Source: CAWIHK01 sp963835935 (GTDB lineage Bacteria; Bacteroidota; Ignavibacteria; UBA10030; CAVZMI01). Taken from it: a DNA stretch of 64,000 bases. Location: assembly GCA_963835935.1 (NCBI GenBank), contig CAWIHK010000005.1, positions 62,001 through 126,000 of the forward strand, written 5' to 3'. This document shows positions 25,809-35,200 of this stretch, in pieces (positions within the stretch are counted from its first letter, which is position 1; each line of letters begins with the position of its first letter). The position numbers and the translations under genes are program-made. The notes beneath the pieces were generated by a model. It was not told where the DNA came from. It did no database searches and saw only the letters and a list, made by a program, of their open reading frames with translations.

Positions 25809-26071
25809 GTCGTATTACCAGCACAAAATCTTACTCCGTTTCTTCAACACCTCTCGTATCATAGACGAACAAAAAGTGCGTTTATATCTTTTGTCCTGGA
25901 ACTTGGATATCCAATAAAGCCTGAATAAACTTTTCTATAGCCAATCCTCCACGCAAGCTTCCTACAGTAATAATCATTTAGAGCAGTGAAACGAAGTACC
26001 GTTGTAATTGTACGAAGTTGTGGTTTAAAAAGCAACACTTCAAGAGTGCTCCCGAGGCTATTGGAGACTCT

Positions 26072-26715
26072 TTACCTTATCTGCTCAATCGCTTTCACAA
26101 CAATTTCCAGATCGTATATTCCCTTTAACTTCAACCGGGCACCGAGGCTCCGGACCTGTTGTCTATAATCTTTTGAATGATATCCAGTAATAAATAATCC
26201 TTATCTGTAGATGCTATCTTTGCGCAAAAATAATTATACATAGGAATTGTCTCCGGCATCTCACCCAGCATTTGCCATATCGAATTAATTCCTTGCTGAT
26301 TTGCCTGAATATTATCATAGACATCAGGCCTTTTACTTGCCAAGACTGCAACTGCGTGACATAGTTTTTCATTCAATTGATCAAAGAGATTATCAATACT
26401 TTCTATTTTGGAATAGATTTCTCTGGAAATCTTTTCTATCGATTGGGCTGCGAAGGCTCTTAAGTTCTTTCGAACACTTTTTCCGGCTTTGATGTGCTCG
26501 GGTAAATAGCCGTCCAAGACTGAAGTCAAGGATGATTTCTCCGCCTGTAACAAAATACTAATAGGTGCGCGTAGGCGGGATAAATCTTTTTCGGCTTCAT
26601 CCAGCCAGGAGAAATACAAATCAACGAATTGTGAACTATCGGTGCGATAAACATCACTCACATCTGCGAGTTTTAGAGCCAGTGCTAAGAGTTTTTCACG
26701 TAGAATACATTGCAT
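26072..26715 (-). pseudogene. Third gene of the DUF2589 operon, probably frameshifted near its 3' end
   Basis: One frame (26131-26715) gives 194 residues starting MQCILREKLLALALKLADVS behind GGGAGGT, mostly helical, ending abruptly in NRSGASVPG. Just before that end another frame becomes protein-like, reading FITGYHSKDYRQQVRSLG and then GIYDLEIVVKAIEQIR to a stop at 26072. A single indel near 26190-26200 would join them into a product of about 214 residues. I do not recognise the family. It lies 17 bp after the 225-residue gene of the operon. The last 15 residues resemble the end of the GlcG-like protein at 30544. An assembly error is possible. Confidence 0.5.
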
Positions 26716-26732
26716 TTATTGACCTCCCAAAT

Positions 26733-27410
26733 TTATTCTGGTTGCAAAGTACGTATCACACCTCCGGACTCGCCTGCGTGAATAGCCCATTCAAGGCCTT
26801 CTTCCTTCAACGTAATCTTCAAGCGCACTACGTTTGTGTCGGACGCTCGTTCTTTGACATCGGCCGTCTTGATGTTGGCTATGATACTGGGAGTTATTGG
26901 CTCCTTTGTTATACCGACTGCCGAGATTTTCGATCTGAGATCTTGCGCTATATTTTGTTGCTCTGAAGGTGTCAGAGTTGTTTTCGTTTTAGTTAGTGTG
27001 TTTGTGAAAGCATCTTGAACACTACGCACGATGGTTTCCTTCATGATTGGAGTATTTGACTGCTGTACTGAAACAAGCTGACTCTTTATTTGATTAACAA
27101 ATTCTTTTTGAAAATCAGGGCCAATCTTGATATTGTATTTAGATATGGTTGATTTCAGCTGTGCTTCTGCAGCTGTTGCAATTTTTGACGGTTCTTCCAT
27201 TACCCCGTTTTGTCCTGCCACATCTCCCTCAATCAGGAAAGGCATATCTATGGTCAATTCAGGAACACGAATACGAGGAACTGATAAGCCCTCGAGAAGC
27301 GGGTTCTCTTTATAGTATTCTGCCAGTGCTGCAGTTTGTTCATCCGCCACCTGGCGTGCACGAATTAATCCGGACATCAGTGAACCCAAAAGCGTACCCA
27401 AGTCTGCCAT
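26733..27410 (-). CDS. DUF2589-operon protein of unknown function
   Basis: The 225-residue product has an N-terminal helical segment (DLGTLLGSLMSGLIRARQVA, then DEQTAALAEYYKENPLLEGL) followed by RVPELTIDMPFLIEGD, similar in layout to the start of DUF2589 proteins. A long helical middle (about 80-190) and a C-terminal strand region (TNVVRLKITLKEEGLEWAIH) follow. It has no signal peptide or membrane span. GGAGAAATAAA precedes the ATG. It is the second gene of a three-gene minus-strand operon. Confidence 0.65.
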   Translation of the reverse strand: MADLGTLLGSLMSGLIRARQVADEQTAALAEYYKENPLLEGLSVPRIRVPELTIDMPFLIEGDVAGQNGVMEEPSKIATAAEAQLKSTISKYNIKIGPDFQKEFVNQIKSQLVSVQQSNTPIMKETIVRSVQDAFTNTLTKTKTTLTPSEQQNIAQDLRSKISAVGITKEPITPSIIANIKTADVKERASDTNVVRLKITLKEEGLEWAIHAGESGGVIRTLQPE

Positions 27411-27489
27411 TTTATTTCTCCTTGATATTATGATGTATGCAGGTTAGAAAAAATACAAAGAAATTTTATAACCTGCATACTTGAAATTA

Positions 27490-28077
27490 CTATGCCTTTG
27501 GCACTTCCTTAATACTGTTTTCCAGAATAGCCAACAGCTTTTCCATACCTGCGGGAAGCTCATCCTGCACCGCACGGACATGAATGATCAAACTGTAAGT
27601 CCGTTCTGTTTTGTCGGTGGCCGACGTGGACTTCTTAGTGCTATAGCTGCATTTCAACTCAGCAGATACAGGGCCCCATCCTCCTTTTACCGATAGGGAT
27701 GCATTTAATTCTGAGGACGATGTTGTTGTAGATTCCACAACAGAATCAATCTTCGCATTGAAATCAATGGTCACTTCTTCCACTCTAATGAAAGGAATTG
27801 GAAGCATCGTGAGAATCGGTACCGTCAAATTAAACGGAGTAGGTGTTACGGTAATAACCCCACTAGCATCTTTAGTTTCGATAGGCTTATCGTAAGTGAA
27901 AGTAACCATTGTAGGTTTACCCGGATCAGTGGCCGCATCCGGCGCATTGAATCCTACGCTCTTGATGAAATCAACCGATGTTTGAGCAGACTGCGCCTGA
28001 GCTTTTACCACAGCGTTCAGCGGTCCGCCAATCATTGATTGAAAATCGATTGATGATAATTCCTGACCAATTGCCAT
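27490..28077 (-). CDS. DUF2589-domain protein
   Basis: The 195-residue product fits DUF2589: SMIGGPLNAVVKAQAQSAQT near the N-terminus, TVDFIKSVGF-type helix, then VPILTMLPIPFIRVEEVTID, DFNAKIDSVVESTTTSS, and a C-terminal strand YSLIIHVRAVQDELPAGMEK. The role of this domain is not known; related proteins occur in small operons of paralogues. No signal peptide is present. AAAGGAG precedes the ATG. It is the first gene of the operon, 79 bp before the 225-residue gene. Confidence 0.75.
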   Translation of the reverse strand: MAIGQELSSIDFQSMIGGPLNAVVKAQAQSAQTSVDFIKSVGFNAPDAATDPGKPTMVTFTYDKPIETKDASGVITVTPTPFNLTVPILTMLPIPFIRVEEVTIDFNAKIDSVVESTTTSSSELNASLSVKGGWGPVSAELKCSYSTKKSTSATDKTERTYSLIIHVRAVQDELPAGMEKLLAILENSIKEVPKA

Positions 28078-28284
28078 AAGAGACTCCTTTTGATTAAGGT
28101 TGACAATACCCCACTTCTTTTAAGTAGGATTTACGTGAATTATGAGAAAGAATCTTTTCCTCAATTCATATTTATCACCTCCTTAACACCGTCACCTTCG
28201 AAATTGCGGTGGAGTTGCTGCATTAAAAAAGTGAGAATAGATACTAACAAATGGCCATTTCGTGTTTATTATTTTTCTGCGTTA

Positions 28285-28403
28285 GAGCTTGTTGCATGAA
28301 TCAATTTATAATGCCATTTTTGCAGTTGAGCATTCGAAATTTTTTTGAAATCGCCAGTCAGTACTGACAAAAAAGGAATTTTGTTCATTCGTGCAACAGG
28401 CTC
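28285..28403. mobile_element. MITE-like element, 119 bp
   Basis: A 17-bp inverted repeat with two mismatches, GAGCTTGTTGCATGAAT at 28285-28301 and ATTCGTGCAACAGGCTC at 28387-28403, bounds 119 bp without coding capacity. GTTA occurs directly on both sides (28281-28284 and 28404-28407), a likely 4-bp target duplication. The GAGCCTGTTG terminus is reminiscent of IS5-family ends; the source element is not in the window. Confidence 0.7.
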
Positions 28404-28572
28404 GTTACTGCTTTTTTATCTTTTAGACGGACAGCATTTCCATCAACGTTAAGTATTTTATTTGAACTTGATCCCGCTCCGCCTAATGAAGCAAGAAGCC
28501 ACATACAATCCTCTATTGTATATACCGCATTTACTATATGATTTTGTGACAAAGAAAACGAAAAAGATTTAT
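28404..28572 (-). pseudogene. Gene fragment trapped between the MITE and the ISL3 element
   Basis: On the minus strand an open frame runs through this segment (KSFSFSLSQNHIVNAVYTIE, then DCMWLLASLGGAGSSSNKIL). Its present start lies in the ISL3 end and its present stop in the MITE. Removing the MITE extends the frame about 13 codons. No family is recognised and no good native start is found beyond the ISL3, so this may be a decayed gene. Confidence 0.3.
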
Positions 28573-29947
28573 GGCTCATCTCCTTTTCGAGTGGGTGATT
28601 TTTAGCATACAAAGTGGAAAAAGACCAATATTCATGGGATTAAAAATACTTGTACTGAACCCAAAAAATTGATTCATTTGTGAATGACAGAACAACGAAG
28701 ACTTACCGATGCCTATCGGTTTCGAGGATTTAAACCACAGCAAAAAGTGGTTGGTGTATTCGGAGATCCGAAGGCAAGAGTCATACGACTCAAGAGGACT
28801 CAAAAAAAACTACATGCCCGACGTGCGGTCAACCTTCATCAAGTTATTATGACAAAAAGAACCATCGGGTACGCGATCTTTCATGCGGCGATAACCGAAT
28901 TTATTTTGAATTGGAAATACGCCGCGTTGAGTGTCGGAAATGCAAGAAAGTGAAACAAGAACGTTTGCCTTTTCTTGCCGACAATACGTTTTACTCGAAA
29001 CGCTTTGCATGGTATGTCGGTAAACGATGTCGCACATCGACAATAAGCGATGTTGCCAAAGAATTGCATTTAGATTGGAAAACAGTTAAAGAACTTGAGA
29101 AACAATACATGAAAGAACAACTTCGTCGTTCAGCAAAAGCTCGTCCCAAGGTAATCGGTATTGACGAAGTATCGATCAGAAAAGGACATACGTACCGAAT
29201 CGTTGTCAGTGATCTTGAGCGATCACGTCCGATCTGGTTCGGAGGTAAAGACCGCTCCGAAGAAAGCATGAACGAGTTCTATACATGGCTTGGAGCCAAT
29301 AAAACCAAGCATATTCGGCTTGCCGTTATGGATATGTGGAAAGCCTTCGAGAAATCAACGTGCACATACATTCCGCAAGCGGCTATCCTGTACGACAAAT
29401 TCCATGTTATTCGACACCTCGGTGAAGCTCTTGACAAGGTTCGTAAATCAGAATACGCTCGGCTTTCTGGAACGAACCGTCGTTATATCAAAGGGCAGAA
29501 GTACAACTTATTGTCACATCGTTCCAATCTTACTCTAACGGGTAAACAGGCTCTCGATAGGCTCTTAGCTGCCAATGCTCGTCTGAACACAGCATACATC
29601 TTAAAAGAATCCTTCGGGCAACTCTGGGATTATGGTTCAGAACCATGGGCACGTAAATTCTTTGATAATTGGAAATCATCTCTGCGTTGGCAGCGTTTAA
29701 AACCGTATGAAGAGTTTGCTAAACTTGTTGAACGTCATTGGAATGGCATAGCTGCACATTGTAAACCTGAAAATAAGGTCTCACTTGGTTTTGTTGAAGG
29801 TCTTAATAATAAAATTCGTGTTATCCAGCGTCGTGCTTTCGGACTTCGTGATGAAGAATATCTTCGTCTAAAAATCCTGACTTGCATGTTACCTGATATT
29901 TAACGTTTATACGTTACTTTTTTACCCACTTAGTTGGGAGAAGAGCC
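28573..29947 (+). mobile_element. ISL3-family insertion sequence, intact
   Basis: Imperfect inverted repeats begin GGCTCATCTCC at 28573 and, on the complement, GGCTCTTCTCC at 29947, both continuing to AGTGGGT. AGATTTAT is repeated directly at 28565-28572 and 29948-29955, the 8-bp target duplication expected of ISL3. Length is 1375 bp. The perfect duplication implies a recent insertion. Confidence 0.92.
28684..29903 (+). CDS. ISL3-family transposase (needs a -1 frameshift)
   Basis: The first frame begins ATG 28684 (TDAYRFRGFKPQQKVVGV) and reaches a run of eight A residues at 28802-28809. There frame 0 reads A-AAA-AAA, a canonical -1 slippery site. One base back, the frame continues TTCPTCGQPSSSYYD and VECRKCKKVKQERLPF (zinc-finger Cys pairs), then the catalytic region VIGIDEVSIRKGHTYRIVVS, LAVMDMWKAFEKSTC and LGFVEGLNNKIRVIQRRAFG with the ISL3 DDE residues. 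The combined product is about 405 residues. The intact target duplication argues that the frameshift is functional rather than decay. Confidence 0.88.
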
Positions 29948-30543
29948 AGATTTATTTATCCCAAATTTGTCATTAGGAAAAAAATATTTTAAGATTCTGA
30001 AGCTTTCTCATATGGTCGGTTCGATACGTCCCTTTTTTATGGCGATCTGAAGGACTACTCACCGACCGTGCTGATAAGCCGGTGGTTGAGTAATCCAAAT
30101 CTGAAAATCAGATTTGGATGTATCGAAACCACCATCGTGATGGTTAATGCTTTATGAATTAATGAGTTATTCTAATGACGGCCATTAGAAAATTCTCTAA
30201 TGACAAATCTGGGTTTATTATTTTTTGGTAACTCAAAAGGATTCTCATTGGTTCATCGCAGTTATTGAGTATCCAATGGATGGTCGCGGATTTGGAAATG
30301 AGGATGGGGCGCGATTGAATATCCTGAGGAAAATTGCAGATTTCGGACGTATTCGCCGGAGTCATACTCTCATGACGGAAGAATTGGGGATTTCGGAATG
30401 GAAAATAATGGAATTGTGGATTAATGGAAGGTGATTTTTTTAATTCAAATAATGCTGACGATGAGATTGCTTCGTCAGTTTCCTCACTTCGTTCGGGATA
30501 AGCCTCGCAATGACGAAAAAACAGAATGATAATTTGAAGCGCT
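29948..30543. repeat. Non-coding block with two variable-core palindromic repeats
   Basis: No gene is supported. Copy A (30014-30067) runs from GGTCGGTTCGATAC to GGACTACTCACCGACC. Copy B (30081-30133) runs from GGTGGTTGAGTAATCC to GTATCGAAACCACC and encloses a 12-bp perfect stem ATCCAAATCTGA with an AAA loop (30093-30119). Both share the outer pattern GGTxGGTTGAGTA...TATCGAACCxACC with different cores. Related copies lie at 35734-35848. Confidence 0.75.
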
Positions 30544-30987
30544 TTATGTTATCTGCTCAAACGCCTTCACAACAATTTCCAAATCGTGCATTCCCTGAAA
30601 TCCGCTGAATCCAACCGCCAATGTCGTCTGGTCATCTACTTTAATCGGTTGGCCGCCTTCCCAGCCGATGAGGTCGGGTTTCGATATCCCGAATTTATTT
30701 TCGTCGACTTGATTCGTGAATACAAGCTTTTCAAATTCTCCTGTCTTCATTCCGGTAATGTGTACCTGACTCGCTTTGATCCACGCGACCCGGAAAAATT
30801 CACGCTGTTTGTTTTTATCAGTGCCGAAAAGTTTCCCGCGGACATTGCCATCGGGATCGATAATACACAAGGCTGGATTTCCTTTCGAAATGTTCGCATT
30901 AATCGGATTGGCGAGATACGATGGGACGAGTTTTTCAATTTCTGTGATTAGTTTTTCGATGAGTATGGCTAATTCTTTCCGCTCCAT
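30544..30987 (-). CDS. GlcG/HbpS-like (DUF336) protein
   Basis: The 147-residue product has the GlcG/HbpS layout: an N-terminal helix, a strand with ALCIIDPDGNVRGKLFGTDK, a helix with RVAWIKASQVHITGMKTGEF, and the C-terminal block IKVDDQTTLAVGFSGFQGMH followed by DLEIVVKAFEQ. Family members bind haem or cobalamin-like ligands or accompany glycolate oxidation; the role here is unknown. GGAGAACTCC precedes the ATG. There is no signal peptide, so it is cytoplasmic. Its 3' end resembles 26072-26130 at DNA level. Confidence 0.72.
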   Translation of the reverse strand: MERKELAILIEKLITEIEKLVPSYLANPINANISKGNPALCIIDPDGNVRGKLFGTDKNKQREFFRVAWIKASQVHITGMKTGEFEKLVFTNQVDENKFGISKPDLIGWEGGQPIKVDDQTTLAVGFSGFQGMHDLEIVVKAFEQIT

Positions 30988-31314
30988 GGAGTTCTCCGGA
31001 TTTTGATTCCATAAATATTTTAGTTCGTTATCAATTTAATTGAATAAAGAAAACAAGCAATATTTTGATATGACAAAATCTACCGAAGCTTAGCGGACAA
31101 ATACCAATTGTCAAATATCAAGTATCCCGAAAAATCGCTCCGGAACAAACAAGCTCCAAACCCAAATAATAAAAAGAAAGATTCTTTTTCTGCGCATTTT
31201 GATTTAATATTTTTTGGGACTTATCTAGAGCTATTGTGTTGTGATTTGAAACTTTGTGATTTGGATCTTTTTATATCATTGCATTTCCTTCACGAATTCG
31301 CTATTATTCTGACT
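30988..31314. other. Intergenic region without a supported gene
   Basis: This 327-bp AT-rich gap separates the divergent GlcG-like and SixA-like genes. The reading frame of the phosphatase is open for about 69 codons upstream of its ATG, but that translation (Asn/Lys-rich, then Leu/Phe-rich) is not protein-like. I see no clear promoter or repeat. Confidence 0.5.
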
Positions 31315-31848
31315 ATGACACTGTACTTAATCCGGCATGCGGAAGCTCTCGGCCGCGGTGAAAACCAGACTTCAGACTACAGCCGAACATTGAGTCATCT
31401 TGGCCGTGCTGTTGCACACGAAGTCGGTTTATGGCTGTCTGAACAAAAACAAATGTTCGACGTTCTTGTTTCCAGTCCCGCGGTTCGTGCTGTTCAAACA
31501 ACTGAAATAATTGCATCCGCATTCAAGAATGAATTGACTGTCGAGGTTCAAGAAGGACTTGGAACAGATGGTTCTTCGGGCCAGATTGTTAGTTTTTTAT
31601 CTTCATACCAACATTTAAAAGCAGTCGCCATCGTCGGACACGAACCTACGCTGGGAATTCTCGCAGCTATAATGCTCAACATCGAACGTAAGATTTCTTT
31701 TTCGCCGGCGGCAGTTTGTTGTCTATCGGGTGACGTTAAAAACGACAAACCTTCCATGAATTTTCAATGGATGCTGTCGCCATCCCATAAAGGAGATATT
31801 CGAAATTTGATACTCAGGAAAATCGATGCTCTGGAATTACTTGTTTAA
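31315..31848 (+). CDS. SixA-like histidine phosphatase
   Basis: The 177-residue product starts MTLYLIRHAEALGRGENQTS with the RHAE catalytic motif (Arg7-His8), and has VLVSSPAVRAVQTTEIIASA and VAIVGHEPTLGILAAIML with the second catalytic His in GHEP. These are the SixA marks of the branch-2 histidine phosphatases, which dephosphorylate phosphohistidine in phosphotransfer proteins. I chose ATG 31315 because the RHG domain starts right there. It is 39 bp before a response-regulator gene, so a link to phosphorelay control is plausible. Confidence 0.88.
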   Translation: MTLYLIRHAEALGRGENQTSDYSRTLSHLGRAVAHEVGLWLSEQKQMFDVLVSSPAVRAVQTTEIIASAFKNELTVEVQEGLGTDGSSGQIVSFLSSYQHLKAVAIVGHEPTLGILAAIMLNIERKISFSPAAVCCLSGDVKNDKPSMNFQWMLSPSHKGDIRNLILRKIDALELLV

Positions 31849-31887
31849 GAATATGATAATGCCGGCAAATTTTATACGGGAGGATGA

Positions 31888-32268
31888 ATGACTGAACCTA
31901 TTATCGTGCTCTTAGTGGATGACGACAGAACTTTTCTAAATAGTGTTTCAATTCTTCTTGAGAAAGAGGGATTTTCCTGCATCACGGCGGAAGATGGCGA
32001 AACGGGATTGCAGATGATGAAAAATCAAAAACCGTCGGTTGCTGTGGTCGATCTCGATATGCCGATTATGAATGGAATTCAATTTGCCCAAACCGCGAAT
32101 GAAGAAGAAATCGATGTGCCGGTTGTTATCATCAGCGGACATTCAGTTCTCGAACTGCCATCAACCATCAATACTTCCGGAGTCAGTGCATTTGTTCAAA
32201 AACCGATGCGCATCGCGGAATTGATTGCCACCATCCGATCGACAGTCAGTAAACATCGGAAATTATAA
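31888..32268 (+). CDS. Stand-alone response-regulator receiver protein
   Basis: The 126-residue product is a single CheY-like receiver domain: acidic pair in VLLVDDDRTFLNSV (residues 11-13), phosphoacceptor Asp55 in VAVVDLDMPIMNG, Ser83 in VVIISGHS, and Lys105 in AFVQKPM. No output domain is attached. It would relay phosphate or bind a partner. GGGAGGATG precedes the ATG. Lying between a SixA-like phosphatase and a nuclease gene, its kinase is not visible. Confidence 0.93.
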   Translation: MTEPIIVLLVDDDRTFLNSVSILLEKEGFSCITAEDGETGLQMMKNQKPSVAVVDLDMPIMNGIQFAQTANEEEIDVPVVIISGHSVLELPSTINTSGVSAFVQKPMRIAELIATIRSTVSKHRKL

Positions 32269-32291
32269 AAACTCTTTTTGAATGCCGAACC

Positions 32292-35200
32292 ATGTCATTG
32301 GTTCTTTCGAACACACAAGACACCGGAATTACCACGATCGATGGAATTATTCGATCACATCCTCCGTGGTCATCCTTCATACTCATTGTTCCAACTAAGC
32401 GCCGGGTTCGTGACCTACAGCAAGAATTTATCAAGCTGAGTCCCAACAGCGTTTCACCTTCATTGAATCTTTTTACACTCTCTTCGTTTGTACGATGTAT
32501 TTACGATGCTTCGTGTCCGGGCAAGCATGTTGTGCAAGGACCGGTTCAAGCGGTGATCATCGAAGAAGCAATCCGCCGCAAGCGCGAACAGCTCGGCTAT
32601 TTTTTCCCGCGCGGTAATGATAGACTGCCGCGAGGAACATTCCAAAAAATTATCGAAACAATAAACAACATGAAAGAACACGGACTTTACGCAGATCAAT
32701 TAACGCAAGAATTGTCTTTTGCTGAAGTCGATGAATCCGTAAAAATCAAAGACATGGCATTGATATATCAGGAATACGAATCATTACTCGATGAATATAA
32801 AGCAATCGATGTAGCGGGATTTTATAAAGCGCTTCTTGAGCATCCGGACAAAATAAATGTCTCTGATGTTTTTCGAAAAGCATTCCGGGATGTCAAGTCG
32901 TTTTTTGTGGGAGGTTTTGGCGAACTGGCGCCGCCGGAGTTAACACTACTGGACAAAGTAGCGGATGTGGATGATTTAAAAATGGTGATCGAATTCGATT
33001 ACGCCGAAAATAATCCTTCTCTCTTTGGAAATTTGTACGATGCCGTTGAACAATTCCGAAAACGCGGTTTAGTGGCTGTGGCGGAATATCCGCAAAGAGA
33101 AGCAAATATTTCAGAACGCTTCCGGAATCATTGTGCACGCTATCTGTTCGCCCGTTCACGGCCTTCCGAAAAGCTCGACATAGAATCGCATGTTCATCTC
33201 GTAGCTGTAAAGAATTCTCGTGCTGAGGTCGATACCATCGCACGAATCATCAAACGTTATCTGCTTAAGAATCCGTCAGTTGATCCCAGCACAATCTGTG
33301 TCGCTACGTACGAGATAGCAGGTTATACGGCATTATTCAGAGAAGTTTTTAAAGAATATGGAATTCCGGTCAACATTACAGATCGATTTCAGCTCGCAAA
33401 TTCGCCGGTCATAATATCTATTCTCGCGTTTCTCGATGCCGCAAAAAATAATTTTAGAAGAAAAGATATTCTTCGAGCGCTTGGAAATCCATATTGCATT
33501 TTAACGCGGCCATCGACAGCATCAGAGTCCGCCGGACAAGAATCGAGTAGGCTGCAAATCGATGCGGCGAATCTTCATACCGTCGCACGAAGGTTAAAAA
33601 TTACAGCCGGACGCGAGGCGTGGCATAAACACATTAAGCTCCGGCAGGATATTGCACGACAGCAACTCGAAGAAGCTGAAGATGAGATTGAGCGTGAAGA
33701 ATTGAACCAGGAACTCGCCTCACTCAAACGTGCGGACTCGGATCTCAAGATCGTCGAAGATCTTCTCATTCCTTTTTGTGCTCCAATGACTCCCGGTGAA
33801 TTTCGTTCTAAATTATTAACATTCATCAACGCCATCGAACTTCCAAACATGATGATGAATGGAGACGGCGGAATTCTCACCAACGATGAACGTGAACTTG
33901 AAACTCGCGCGTATAGAAAATTTCTTAAGCTAATCGACGACATCCTGGAACTTTTAGATTTTCAAAAAAAGAAAAAAGAAAAATATCCGCTCGAATTTTA
34001 CCTTGAACAGTTAAAAACCGCGGTCGGTCAGGTTCGGTATAACGTCCGGCAACGGCATGGAGCCGGAGTGTACGTGACGACGATAGAGGAAACACGCGGA
34101 CTCAAATTCGAGATCATGCTGCTCGCCGGCCTTACCGACGGCAAATTTCCTGAGGTCTATAAACCGGAAATATTTCTCAGCAATCAACGCCGTCCAACCG
34201 AGGAACGGCATCTGCGAGAACAGCGATACTTCTTTTTCCAGGGAATCACAAATTATTCAAAAGAACTTTATCTTTTTTATCCTGAGATGGATGGCGAGAC
34301 CGAGTTGGTCCGCTCTGTTTTTATCGATGCGCTGATTAAAATTGCCACAGTTCATTCCTGGACTGAGGATGATTTTCGCGAGCTCGCCGAACCGGTTTAT
34401 TCACCAACCGATCTTTTTGAGCGTTTTGGAAAACTCGTTGCTCTTGAAATAATTGAAGAAGGAAACAAAATCAAAGCCGGTGCGTCACCATTATTACAGC
34501 CGGTTCTTCACCACATCGAACGTGGAATCGAAATTGAACAAAGCCGGATGAAAGAACATTCGCTTCCGGATTATGAGGGAGAAATCGGTAAGGCGCTTTC
34601 TGAAAAGGAGAAAACGCAACTCGAGAAGTGGAGATCGAGGACTTATTCGATTAGTCAATTAGAGATGTTCGGAAAATGTCCGTTTCAATTTTTCGCGAAT
34701 AGAGTTTTAAAACTGGAACTGGTGAAAGAAGTCGAGGAGGAATTAACTCCGCTCGAAAAAGGAAATTTGCTCCATGAAATTTTATTCGAATTCTACATCA
34801 AGCGGCGTGAAGCCGGGAAACCAACTTTATTCGGTTGTAATGATGAAGAATATCGCGAAGCATTGAACGATATTCTTACGCTGGCGAGTAAAAATATTAG
34901 CAGCCAGATTGTATCGGATATTTTCTGGGATTTTGATAAGGAAGCAATTGTGGGATTTGAAAATCAGCGAAAAGGAATTCTGAAGGAATTGATCGAGTTT
35001 GAACGGAAGAATGAGTTTCTTACGACACCAAAATATTTCGAAGCATCATTCGGCGGCAAAACCGGTATACGCAGAAAAAGCGATCCGTTGTTCGATCAAA
35101 CAAAACCATTACAAGTCGGTTCCGTCCGAATGCGCGGGAAAATCGACCGGATCGAAATCGGGCCGAATGAATTTGCCATCGTCGATTATAAAACAGGAAA

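Noticed and set aside
25683..25928. Plus-strand frame of 81 codons next to the IS1634-family element
   Set aside because: Most of it is the antisense of the duplicated 112-bp repeat; it has no ribosome-binding site and no protein-like character.
30225..30434. Plus-strand frame of 69 codons near the palindromic repeats
   Set aside because: No ribosome-binding site or recognisable domain; it lies in a degenerate intergenic stretch.
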